Part shown: in pieces, positions 1 to 6,186 of the stretch
How the letters are laid out: each line of letters opens with the position of its first letter
Position numbering within the stretch: the first letter of the stretch is position 1
From: Crenotrichaceae bacterium
GTDB lineage: Bacteria > Pseudomonadota > Gammaproteobacteria > Methylococcales > DRLZ01
Direction of reading: 5' to 3'
Length of the DNA: 8,424 bases
Assembly: GCA_011322755.1 (NCBI GenBank)
Contig: DRLZ01000335.1
Location: forward strand, 1 to 8,424
Notes under the pieces: model-generated
Seen by the model: only the letters and a program-made list of their open reading frames with translations
Database searches by the model: none
What the model was told of the DNA's origin: nothing
Program-made: the position numbers and the translations under genes

Positions 1-386
1 TAAAAAATTTTAAAGACCCACTGGAAGGGATCTACACCATCTGTCTGCAACTGGAAAAAAGCTGGGACGAGGAATTTTTCAGACTGGGCTGCCCGCTAAA
101 CAATCTGGCACAGGAAATGTCGCCGATTGACGAAGGCTTCAGAACACGCATCGACAACTTTTTCCAACGCTGGAAAACATCGATTGCAGACGCATTAAAA
201 AAAGGGCAGCAACAAGGGATTGTCGATCTGGCTGTTAATGTCGATGACAGTGCTCTGTTTATTCTCGCGGCTATTGAAGGTTCACTGGGCTTAACCAAAA
301 GTCATCAGTGTCACACAGTCTATTCAAGCTGCAGCCGGGAATTAAAACGTTATATGGATTCGCTGAGAGTATCGAAACATGCTTGA
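1..386 (+). CDS. TetR-family transcriptional regulator, C-terminal part (5' end outside window)
   Basis: The open frame is already running at base 3 and ends at the TGA at 384-386, giving 127 visible residues. They look like the ligand-binding, dimerising C-terminal domain of TetR/AcrR regulators: a GCPLNNLAQEM segment (the family often has GC-L-NLA-E), then a helix with FFQRWKTSIADALKKGQQQG, then an acidic VDDSALFILAAIEGSLGL helix, which matches the usual end of such proteins. The N-terminal helix-turn-helix lies upstream and cannot be checked. TetR proteins usually repress a neighbouring gene when no ligand is bound. The next gene is convergent, so the target is more likely upstream of the window, although a dyad at 1570-1583 is worth testing. 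The family call is good; ligand and target are unknown. Confidence 0.8.
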   Translation, partial: KNFKDPLEGIYTICLQLEKSWDEEFFRLGCPLNNLAQEMSPIDEGFRTRIDNFFQRWKTSIADALKKGQQQGIVDLAVNVDDSALFILAAIEGSLGLTKSHQCHTVYSSCSRELKRYMDSLRVSKHA

Positions 387-468
387 CTTCGTGACTACAC
401 TGCACGGCGATGCATAGCCATTGTGACGAGACTAAAATTGATTGGATTGCTCTACGAATGATTCGTCG
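387..468. other. Short convergent intergenic region with a weak inverted repeat
   Basis: This 82-base gap separates the end of the TetR gene from the end of the minus-strand hydrolase. It holds the odd palindrome ACGAATGATTCGT at 454-466, which can fold as a 5-bp stem with a 3-base loop. Neither strand shows a T-run after it, so it does not qualify as a standard intrinsic terminator. No small gene is evident. Confidence 0.35.
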
Positions 469-1554
469 CTACATTGATGACTGGATAGAACCTGAATAGG
501 GATTGCTTCTATCATCAATGTGGCTCGAGATAACACCGTCTACCCAGGAAGGAAGTGGTTGCTCAGGATGGAAAATCCAGCCTGCGATATCTGTCCAGAC
601 TGTTTTTGCTTCAAGATCTCGTAGTAGCATGTGATAGCCTTTCTCATAAAGCGCTACAGTTACAATCTCTTTTGACTGGATTGATTCAAGCATTTTTGTG
701 ACCGCATTGGACGGAATAATCTCATCTCGCTCGCCATACAAGAGAATCACAGGAACAGACAGTTTGGCGCTGGATTGTAATGCTTCGTCCATCAGGTTTG
801 CCAAGCCATAAACTGCATCGACACGGGTTTCTTTAATGATGAGTGGGTCTTCCCACAAGGCACGCAACATCTCAATATTGTCAGATGGAGTGATATGCAA
901 GCCACTGCCTGTAACATGCATTTGTGGAACCGTATGTGCGGTAATCGCCAATAACCAGCGTTGATACCACGGCATTTCTGATCGTCCCCACACGGCAGGA
1001 GCGCTCAAAATCAACCCGGCGACTTCAGGAAAATCAGTTTTACTGGCAGCAGCGACGACGACTGCCCCACCCATGCTTTCTCCCAGTAAATACACTGGCA
1101 AGCCAGGATGTTTTTCCTGGGTAAGTTGCACAAAAGTGCGCAAGTCATTCAGATAAGCATCCACGCCTGCCCACAGACCGGGGCGATCAGAACCACCAAA
1201 GCCTCTTTGGTCATAAGCATAAGAGACAATTCCTTGTTTGGCCAGAAATTCACCTGCATCATTGAAGAAATGTCCGTAGTCATTAAAACCGTGTAATGCA
1301 ATAATAACGGCAGTCGGATCGATGTCTGGCATCCACTGATGCAACTGCAGCTCAGCACCATCTGCGGTATGGTATATGGTTTCACTCAACAATGGCTGCT
1401 GAACAGAAGGGCCTGGTTTGTATGTAACCGGCGAACACGCAGAAACAAGCAGCATTACAGAAACCATACAAACCATTCTTGTCACAGAACGGAAACGACC
1501 GGTATGCATGGAACTGAATTTACGATTCAGTTGATAAGGATAAATAATTAACAT
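469..1554 (-). CDS. Alpha/beta hydrolase lipoprotein, monoacylglycerol-lipase-like
   Basis: This is a probable serine hydrolase that cleaves ester bonds of acylglycerols or similar lipids, anchored to the membrane facing the periplasm. Visible in the 361-residue frame: HG at 88-89 (oxyanion region), YDQRGFGGSD at 114-123, the nucleophile elbow GESMGG with Ser160, the acid Asp277 in YGERDE, and His308 in GYH. This order and these motifs match the Hydrolase_4 / monoacylglycerol lipase group. A hydrophobic stretch at about 28-39 ends in the lipobox VSAC with Cys40, and Ser41 follows, which suggests the outer membrane. The listed start gives an overlong N-terminal region. Met16 (start at 1509) would give a more normal signal peptide with Arg20, Arg22 and Arg26 ahead of the hydrophobic core. 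No start has a convincing Shine-Dalgarno site. It is divergent from the lipid-kinase gene, which suggests but does not prove a shared lipid role. The stop is TAG. Confidence 0.85.
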   Translation of the reverse strand: MLIIYPYQLNRKFSSMHTGRFRSVTRMVCMVSVMLLVSACSPVTYKPGPSVQQPLLSETIYHTADGAELQLHQWMPDIDPTAVIIALHGFNDYGHFFNDAGEFLAKQGIVSYAYDQRGFGGSDRPGLWAGVDAYLNDLRTFVQLTQEKHPGLPVYLLGESMGGAVVVAAASKTDFPEVAGLILSAPAVWGRSEMPWYQRWLLAITAHTVPQMHVTGSGLHITPSDNIEMLRALWEDPLIIKETRVDAVYGLANLMDEALQSSAKLSVPVILLYGERDEIIPSNAVTKMLESIQSKEIVTVALYEKGYHMLLRDLEAKTVWTDIAGWIFHPEQPLPSWVDGVISSHIDDRSNPYSGSIQSSM

Positions 1555-1569
1555 CGGTTTTTGGTGCGT

Positions 1570-1583
1570 TTGACTACTGTCAA
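1570..1583. promoter_or_regulatory. Candidate operator dyad between divergent hydrolase and lipid-kinase genes
   Basis: TTGAC-TACT-GTCAA is a perfect 5-bp inverted repeat in the 118-base divergent gap, about 15 bases upstream of the annotated hydrolase start. A second short palindrome, CTTTAGTAAAG, lies at 1652-1662, about 10 bases upstream of the kinase ATG. Dyads like these in a divergent gap may bind a dimeric regulator, but arms this short can arise by chance. No clear sigma-70 hexamer pair with normal spacing was found for either gene. Confidence 0.25.
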
Positions 1584-1672
1584 TGCTAGCAAACTATTAA
1601 TGAATTAAACCTGTCGGCTCTGTATTAGTTAGAAAAATACTCATACCCTTACTTTAGTAAAGAAACCTAATT

Positions 1673-2656
1673 ATGCAAATTGCATTACTCAGCAATCCTG
1701 ACAGTGGACGCTCAAAATACCTTGATAAAATCCGCAAACTGGCTGATTCAGATCATCAGATCAAACATTTTCTGGCCGCTGATTCGGAGCAATTTGCGCG
1801 CTTTGTTGAAGAACTCAAACACACTCCTGTTGATCTCGTCGTAATCAACGCCGGCGATGGCACCATACAAGCATTGCTCACACTGATCATGTTACATTTA
1901 CCCGAACCACCCTTGCTGGCAATCCTGAAAGGTGGCACCACAAATATGACCAACGGCGATGTTGGCATTAAAGGCTCATCTGTCAGCGGACTAAAAAGAA
2001 TCATGCAGTGGAATAATCGCCAGGATAAACGTATCCAGACCCGTATACGTCCTGTGTTAAAAATACAATGGAATGACCCTTGCTCTCCAATCTGCGGAAT
2101 GTTTTTTGGCGCTGGAGCAATTATTGAAGGCCAGGATTATTTCCACAGTCACCTACGTAAAAAAGGTTTGCGTAATAGTATTGGTCCAGCCCTCAGTGCG
2201 ATTCGCATTTTGTTTGCTTTAAATCGCAATCAACAAACACTGTTTTCCCCTGTATCAATGCAAATTTCAGGCTGGGAAGACAAACATGCGCTTGAGTCAT
2301 CAGGAGAACCGGTCATTCAATCATCCGGCTCACACCTGGTGGCATTAGCAAGCGGACTGGAACGCTTGTTTCTGGGAATCCATCCGTTCTGGGGCAACAA
2401 TCAAGGCGCCTGGCACTTTACTGCAGCCCAACACCAGCCTGCAGGGTATTCATTACTGCGTTTACTGCCTTTATTCCGAGGAAAAGCAGCCAGCGATGTC
2501 GCACAGAACCAAGGATTTATAAGCGCTAAACTTGATCATCTGGAGATGCACTTGAACGGCGAATTTACAGTTGATGGTGAACGCTATGCCACACGTGCAG
2601 ACAGCCCGCTCATCACTATTTCAGTGGCTGGTTATGCACGCTTTCTACAACTTTAA
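1673..2656 (+). CDS. Diacylglycerol-kinase-family lipid kinase
   Basis: Members of this family phosphorylate diacylglycerol or related lipids with ATP at the inner face of the membrane, giving phosphatidate. The 327-residue protein starts MQIALLSNPDSGRS, the typical first strand with NP-SG. The nucleotide-binding motif is NAGDGT at 59-64, a variant of GGDGT with Ala for the first Gly. GGTTN at 87-91 corresponds to the P-GT-N motif. DGE at about 301-303 near the C-terminus matches the conserved end of the soluble DgkB/YegS-like fold. No membrane segment or signal peptide is seen. The ATG has only weak purine-rich sequence upstream. The next gene starts 16 bases after the TAA, so the two are probably one operon, and that gene codes for a Tam41-like enzyme which would use phosphatidate. 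The true lipid substrate is inferred, not shown. Confidence 0.82.
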   Translation: MQIALLSNPDSGRSKYLDKIRKLADSDHQIKHFLAADSEQFARFVEELKHTPVDLVVINAGDGTIQALLTLIMLHLPEPPLLAILKGGTTNMTNGDVGIKGSSVSGLKRIMQWNNRQDKRIQTRIRPVLKIQWNDPCSPICGMFFGAGAIIEGQDYFHSHLRKKGLRNSIGPALSAIRILFALNRNQQTLFSPVSMQISGWEDKHALESSGEPVIQSSGSHLVALASGLERLFLGIHPFWGNNQGAWHFTAAQHQPAGYSLLRLLPLFRGKAASDVAQNQGFISAKLDHLEMHLNGEFTVDGERYATRADSPLITISVAGYARFLQL

Positions 2657-2672
2657 TAGCGCCAATTAATCC

Positions 2673-3647
2673 ATGACCTTTGCCCCGACACAACATTTAA
2701 AACGCTTAACCGACTTGATTGACAGCCACGTCAACCAGCCAGCTCACCCTGCCCTGGAGCCTGTTACACAGTGCATACTTGAACGCTACGGAGATGCGAC
2801 ACAGGCAATTTTGTATTATGGGTCATGCTTGCGTAGCGAAAACCCGTATGACGGCCTGATCGATTTATATGTGCTGGTTGATGATTATCTGTCTGCCTAC
2901 AAAAACAAATGGCTACCGGCTTTTTTTAACCGGCTATTGCCACCGAATGTATTTTATCTTGAAATTCCGGTTGGAGAACAAACCATTCGCGCTAAATACG
3001 CGCTGATATCAATTAATGATTTTGATAAGGCGACATCACCTGCCTGGTTTCATTCCTATATCTGGGGACGGTTCAGTCAACCCAGTCGGTTGCTGTTTAT
3101 GCGCGGAGATAAGACCAGAAGCCAGATCGTTGATGCACTTGTGCGTGCTCATATTACATTTATCAACCGCGTCGTACCGGCAATCGAGACAACTTTTGAC
3201 AGCAAGATGTTGTGGTCAGAAGGACTTGGATTGAGTTATCGAACCGAGCTGCGCCCTGAAAAACAAGGGCGTGCACTGGAACTCTATGAAAATGACCGTG
3301 GCTATTACGATGCGCTCACAGAACCACTGCTGGAAACAATAACGACAGATATTGATTCCGTTAACAACAGTCATCCGCAACAGTATTGTTCCAGGCTCAG
3401 CACACAACAGCGCCGTATCGCATTCACTGGCTGGGCTGTACGCAATATCCAGGGGAAACTATTATCTGTTGCACGTCTTATCAAAGCGTTGTTTACCTTT
3501 CAGGGAGGGGTTGACTACATTGTCTGGAAAATAGAGCGCCATTCAGGCGTTCAGATAGAAGTCACAGACAAACTGCGCAGGTTTCCGTTAATCTACGGCT
3601 GGGGCGTACTCTGGCGACTTCATCGGCAAGGCATACTGCGCTCGTAG
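2673..3647 (+). CDS. Tam41/Mmp37-like phosphatidate cytidylyltransferase (CDP-diacylglycerol synthase)
   Basis: Tam41 makes CDP-diacylglycerol from phosphatidate and CTP on the matrix side of the mitochondrial inner membrane, and it is unrelated to the integral-membrane CdsA. This 324-residue protein shows the family's features in order: a nucleotidyltransferase core YYGS at 48-51 followed by IDLYVLVDD at 63-71, where the second metal-binding acid of a normal D-h-D is replaced by Tyr, as also happens in Tam41; KYALI at 108-112 (family KYGVI); WGRFSQP at 131-137 (family GR--KP); LSYRTELRPE at 187-196 (family SY-GD-R); and a C-terminal GKLLSVARL...FQGGVDYIVWKIERHSG block at 261-292. It has no membrane span, as expected for this peripheral enzyme. 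It lies 16 bases behind the lipid kinase, so the pair could convert diacylglycerol to CDP-diacylglycerol. No Shine-Dalgarno site is obvious, so translation may be coupled. Assignment is from motif recall, without alignment. Confidence 0.72.
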   Translation: MTFAPTQHLKRLTDLIDSHVNQPAHPALEPVTQCILERYGDATQAILYYGSCLRSENPYDGLIDLYVLVDDYLSAYKNKWLPAFFNRLLPPNVFYLEIPVGEQTIRAKYALISINDFDKATSPAWFHSYIWGRFSQPSRLLFMRGDKTRSQIVDALVRAHITFINRVVPAIETTFDSKMLWSEGLGLSYRTELRPEKQGRALELYENDRGYYDALTEPLLETITTDIDSVNNSHPQQYCSRLSTQQRRIAFTGWAVRNIQGKLLSVARLIKALFTFQGGVDYIVWKIERHSGVQIEVTDKLRRFPLIYGWGVLWRLHRQGILRS

Positions 3648-4625
3648 TCATGCCAGCCAATGACTTAAATCGCGATCCAGTAACTTTCCCAGCTTTGTTA
3701 CATCGTCAGTAAACGCTTTAATCAACACCTGGCGCATCGCATCGTCCAATGGCAACCGCTTTACCCTCACCCGGTTTTTTTTAATCAACGTCTTGCGAAC
3801 CCGCATCAACCAGCTCTTTTTACCTTTTTGTTTACGTTTTTCCTGTTGCTGCAATGTGAGCAGGAAATTGGCAACCTTTTTTGGTGGACGTTTTAGCAAT
3901 CGCTGCAGAAAACGCAACTTGATAGTTTCATGCTTGCCTTTACGCGGAAACTCAGTGCGTCCATCATATTCAACACCGAGATACTTCAATACTTTTTTAT
4001 ATTCAGCCAGGGTATCAGCAGCAAAATCATCAAACACCACAATATGAACACGCTCGCGTCCAACACGATCAAACAAGCGCTGAACATATTTACCCAGACT
4101 GCCGATTTCCTTGTATTGAAACAAATCCGCATCATGACAACGCTTCGGCAGGTTCTTGCCTTGGGCGCGAGCCTCCTGCAGATCCCACGCAATTTTGAAA
4201 TTCTGCTGATCTTCTTCAACCAGTTTTAATAACCTGGCATGATAGGAATAAATCATATCCACAGGATTGCGTACATTAACGATAAACTTCGCATCAGGAT
4301 TCAACGTCAGAATAGTATCCAGTGCTTGTTCTGAATAGAGATAGGAAACCGAGCCTTCGCCTGTGACCAGATGCTGATCTGTCTTGTGGAAAAAAAAGCG
4401 CTGAATATAATCCTGCTCAATATCAACTTTCCCGAGCAATTTAAGCAAAATAGTGAAAAAATGAGGTTCCTTGGGTCTGGAAAAACAAATCTGTGGATGT
4501 TTGGATAAATATTTGGATAAAGCCGTGGTTCCGCAACGCGGTGCCCCAATCAGAAAAAATGTCGGAAAATTGCTGAGATTCCCGGCTGTTATCATCGCCC
4601 CGGAAGTCGTTGTTATTGTTGTCAC
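3648..4625 (-). CDS. PAPS-dependent sulfotransferase (Sulfotransfer_1 type)
   Basis: This enzyme would move a sulfuryl group from 3'-phosphoadenosine-5'-phosphosulfate to an alcohol or amine. The 5'-phosphosulfate loop is GAPRCGTT at 27-34. The 3'-phosphate site is FIVNVRNPVDMIYSY at 114-128, with Arg119 and Ser127. LDRDLSHWL at the end is a common ending in the heparan-sulfate-sulfotransferase-like group. Residues 236-292 are very rich in Lys and Arg, which could help binding to anionic lipids or glycans. The start at 4625 is GTG with GGAG about 11 bases upstream; ATG at 4595 (Met11) is an alternative that places the loop at a more usual distance from the start. The PAPS-making genes are not in this window. 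The gene's TGA directly abuts the stop of the Tam41-like gene on the other strand. The acceptor cannot be read from sequence; a lipid is possible from context only. Confidence 0.85.
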   Translation of the reverse strand: MTTITTTSGAMITAGNLSNFPTFFLIGAPRCGTTALSKYLSKHPQICFSRPKEPHFFTILLKLLGKVDIEQDYIQRFFFHKTDQHLVTGEGSVSYLYSEQALDTILTLNPDAKFIVNVRNPVDMIYSYHARLLKLVEEDQQNFKIAWDLQEARAQGKNLPKRCHDADLFQYKEIGSLGKYVQRLFDRVGRERVHIVVFDDFAADTLAEYKKVLKYLGVEYDGRTEFPRKGKHETIKLRFLQRLLKRPPKKVANFLLTLQQQEKRKQKGKKSWLMRVRKTLIKKNRVRVKRLPLDDAMRQVLIKAFTDDVTKLGKLLDRDLSHWLA

Positions 4626-4681
4626 TAACCCGTTATCTCCACTGTTTCAATTAATAATACGCTTGTTAGACAAAGCCGATC

Positions 4682-4687
4682 TATAAT
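4682..4687 (+). promoter_or_regulatory. Candidate -10 element of the merR promoter
   Basis: TATAAT is a perfect -10 match 28 bases before the first possible merR start and 88 bases before the preferred start at 4776. No good -35 hexamer sits 16-18 bases upstream (the nearest TTGTTA is too close). Transcription from here would begin near 4694. The MerR-type dyad found before merT is not repeated here. Confidence 0.35.
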
Positions 4688-4715
4688 AACATTTTGTATT
4701 CCAGCGGTAATCACA

Positions 4716-5180
4716 ATGACATCATCAATGATGTCAGATTACGACTTTTCAGGACTGTACGCGCAACCAGGGCTTATGAAACTAACAATTGGTCATTTAG
4801 CCAAGCAAGCCAATGTCACCATTGAAACGATTCGCTATTACCAACGGATTGGTTTGCTGATTGAACCGCAAAAACCTCTCGCTGGATACAGAGAATATCC
4901 TCGCGAAGCCATTACTCGTCTTGGTTTTATCAAACGAGCCCAGCAATCAGGATTTACCTTAAAAGAAATCTCTGAATTGTTATCGCTGGATGCTGGTCAT
5001 TGTGATGATGTACGCAAAATGGCTGAACAAAAATACCAGCAAATTAATCATAAAATTGAAGACCTGAGTGCACTTCAGCGTGTTCTTGAACAATTAATTC
5101 GGGATTGCCAAAACGATCAATCGCCTGAGCACTGCTCCCTAATCGATTCCTTCTCCGGTCAGATAAACAAACACACCTGA
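4716..5180 (+). CDS. merR: Mercury-responsive MerR transcriptional regulator
   Basis: This is the Hg(II)-sensing switch for the mer genes, a dimer that distorts a long-spacer promoter when one Hg(II) is bound. The protein proper begins MKLTIGHLAKQANV, with a winged helix-turn-helix (VTIETIRYYQRIGLL, PLAGYREY), then the dimerisation coiled coil with many Gln, Glu and Leu, and a cysteine-bearing end. Counting from that Met, the cysteines are Cys76 (GHC), Cys111 (RDC) and Cys120 (EHC). Their spacing of 35 and 9 equals that of Cys82, Cys117 and Cys126 in Tn501 MerR, which together bind Hg(II); this separates it from CueR, ZntR or CadR types. The frame stays open 20 codons upstream to the ATG at 4716, but that stretch does not look like MerR and lacks a ribosome site. 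I therefore favour the ATG at 4776, which has AGGG just upstream. merR is co-oriented with merT rather than divergent. Confidence 0.92.
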   Translation: MTSSMMSDYDFSGLYAQPGLMKLTIGHLAKQANVTIETIRYYQRIGLLIEPQKPLAGYREYPREAITRLGFIKRAQQSGFTLKEISELLSLDAGHCDDVRKMAEQKYQQINHKIEDLSALQRVLEQLIRDCQNDQSPEHCSLIDSFSGQINKHT

Positions 5181-5193
5181 GGCATTTCAATGT

Positions 5194-5233
5194 TTTTAAT
5201 CAATCACTATCCAGCAACACCTGATGATTAAAA
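5194..5233. repeat. Inverted repeat downstream of merR
   Basis: TTTTAATCA at 5194-5202 and TGATTAAAA at 5225-5233 are perfect 9-bp reverse complements with 22 bases between them, starting 13 bases after the merR stop. A transcript could fold here, but the stem is AT-rich and has no following T-run. It is a weak candidate for a merR 3'-end or a protein-binding dyad rather than a clear intrinsic terminator. The rest of the gap up to the mer promoter shows no gene. Confidence 0.35.
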
Positions 5234-5316
5234 TTGCTCCAGTCTGTTTCAATTCAGTGCAACAGCACACTGTTTAAAGCCATACAAGACAATCATCTCA
5301 CTGACTTGATTTCTTC

Positions 5317-5348
5317 TTGACTCTGTTCTAGAGAACAGCGTTTAAACT
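5317..5348 (+). promoter_or_regulatory. MerR-type promoter and operator for merTPA
   Basis: A TTGACT -35 hexamer (5317-5322) is followed by the dyad CTGTTCTAGAGAACAG (5323-5338, perfect 7-bp arms around AG) and a -10 of TAAACT (5343-5348) at 20-bp spacing, or TTAAAC at 19 bp. The overlong 19-20-bp spacer filled by a dyad is the mark of promoters opened by MerR-family activators, which untwist the DNA. It sits about 90 bases ahead of merT. The dyad half-sites differ from the Tn501 mer operator (GTAC-based), so this MerR may read a slightly different site. Confidence 0.82.
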
Positions 5349-5379
5349 TGTATTCAAGCTAGATTTTGATCTCTATTGT

Positions 5380-5405
5380 GTCGCAACCGAACAGGGAGTT
5401 GCGAC
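5380..5405 (+). promoter_or_regulatory. Hairpin in the merT mRNA leader
   Basis: GTCGCAAC (5380-5387) and GTTGCGAC (5398-5405) form a perfect 8-bp, fairly GC-rich stem with a 10-base loop. It lies between the predicted start of transcription (near 5355) and the merT ribosome site. No T-run follows, so it is not an intrinsic terminator. It could stabilise the transcript, tune translation or be a DNA-binding dyad; none of these is shown. Confidence 0.45.
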
Positions 5406-5438
5406 TGAAACAGTTTAATAGATCTTAGGAGAACCGTT

Positions 5439-5813
5439 ATGAAAACTGAACAAGAGACACAAACACCGAGCAAAGAAACATCCTGGTTAGGTATTGGCGC
5501 GGCATTGGCTGCAATTGGCGCATCAATCTGTTGTGTCGGGCCTTTACTGCTGTTATCACTGGGAATTGGTGGTGCATGGATGAGCACGTTGACCTCGATG
5601 GAAACAGTTCGACCATTTTTTTTCGTACTCTCGCTGATTTTTATCGGCCTGGGCTATCGCAAACTGTATTTAATTCCTGATGACTGCGAAGACGGTGCAA
5701 GTTGTGCTGTACCCGAAGTGAAGCAACGACAGCGAATGATCTTCTGGATTGGTTCGGCTTTAATTTTACTCTTGCTGGCATTCCCCTGGTATGCCCCACT
5801 TTTTATGACATAA
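5439..5813 (+). CDS. merT: Mercuric ion transporter MerT
   Basis: MerT carries Hg(II) across the inner membrane from periplasmic MerP to cytoplasmic MerA. The 124-residue protein has a polar N-terminal tail, then a first membrane helix (about 17-35) containing the Cys31-Cys32 pair in CCVGP. A second membrane segment (about 37-49, low in charge) and third (about 58-73) follow, then a cytoplasmic loop with Cys83 and Cys89 in a DDCEDGASC segment, and a last hydrophobic helix (about 100-116). The six-residue cysteine spacing in the loop matches Cys76 and Cys82 of Tn501 MerT. It is a few residues longer than the usual 116 because of the N-terminal tail. An AGGAG site precedes the ATG at good distance, and the merP start is 10 bases after the stop, so the genes are one operon. 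Confidence 0.95.
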   Translation: MKTEQETQTPSKETSWLGIGAALAAIGASICCVGPLLLLSLGIGGAWMSTLTSMETVRPFFFVLSLIFIGLGYRKLYLIPDDCEDGASCAVPEVKQRQRMIFWIGSALILLLLAFPWYAPLFMT

Positions 5814-5823
5814 GGAATCAACA

Positions 5824-6171
5824 ATGAACAGAAAAACGATTGTAATCACACTGAGTTTGTTTGCAGGCATGTCTTTTATACAAGCCTGTCAATCTGAAGA
5901 TGCAACGAAGGTACAAACTAACGTAACAACAGCTCAAACGCAAAGCAATAGCGAGTCTGTAGTGTTCGATATGCAGAACATGACTTGCGCGATGTGTGGC
6001 ATCACCATTAAAAAAGCCTTACAAGCGGTTGATGGGGTGCAGACTGTCACTGTTGATGATGATAACAAAACAGCCAGCGTTACCTTTGATCCGGGCAAAA
6101 CCAATCATCAAGCCTTAATCAAGGCAACGACTAACGCAGGTTATCCAGCAACTGTTCACGCGGCTCAATAA
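5824..6171 (+). CDS. merP: Mercury-binding protein MerP, probable lipoprotein form
   Basis: MerP captures Hg(II) outside the inner membrane and hands it to MerT. Residues about 46-112 are a heavy-metal-associated (HMA) domain with the binding motif MTCAMC (Cys55 and Cys58), followed by ITIKKAL as in known MerP, and a GYPATV ending. The N-terminus differs from the classical secreted protein: Lys/Arg at 3-4, a hydrophobic core at about 6-18, then IQAC with Cys22, which fits a lipobox, although Gln at the second position is not the commonest choice. A polar linker rich in Gln, Thr, Ser and Asn (23-45) then separates the anchor from the HMA domain. The whole is 115 residues against about 91 for Tn501 MerP. 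AAGGA lies upstream of the ATG. MerP identity is firm; lipidation is a prediction. Confidence 0.93.
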   Translation: MNRKTIVITLSLFAGMSFIQACQSEDATKVQTNVTTAQTQSNSESVVFDMQNMTCAMCGITIKKALQAVDGVQTVTVDDDNKTASVTFDPGKTNHQALIKATTNAGYPATVHAAQ

Positions 6172-6186
6172 GAAAAGGAGTCCCGT

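Noticed and set aside
1514..1530. Inverted repeat CTGAAT-TTACG-ATTCAG near the hydrolase start
   Set aside because: It would lie in the 5' leader only if translation begins at Met16; with 6-bp arms and no further support I did not call it a regulatory site.
1554..1600. TTGACA on the minus strand as a -35 for the hydrolase gene
   Set aside because: The TTGACA near 1578-1583 has no -10-like hexamer at 16-19 bases; the nearest AT-rich candidate is about 25 bases away.
3930..4229. Plus-strand open frame of 99 codons inside the sulfotransferase gene
   Set aside because: It lies wholly antisense to a gene with clear PAPS-binding motifs, has no ribosome site or recognisable domain, and fits a chance open frame.
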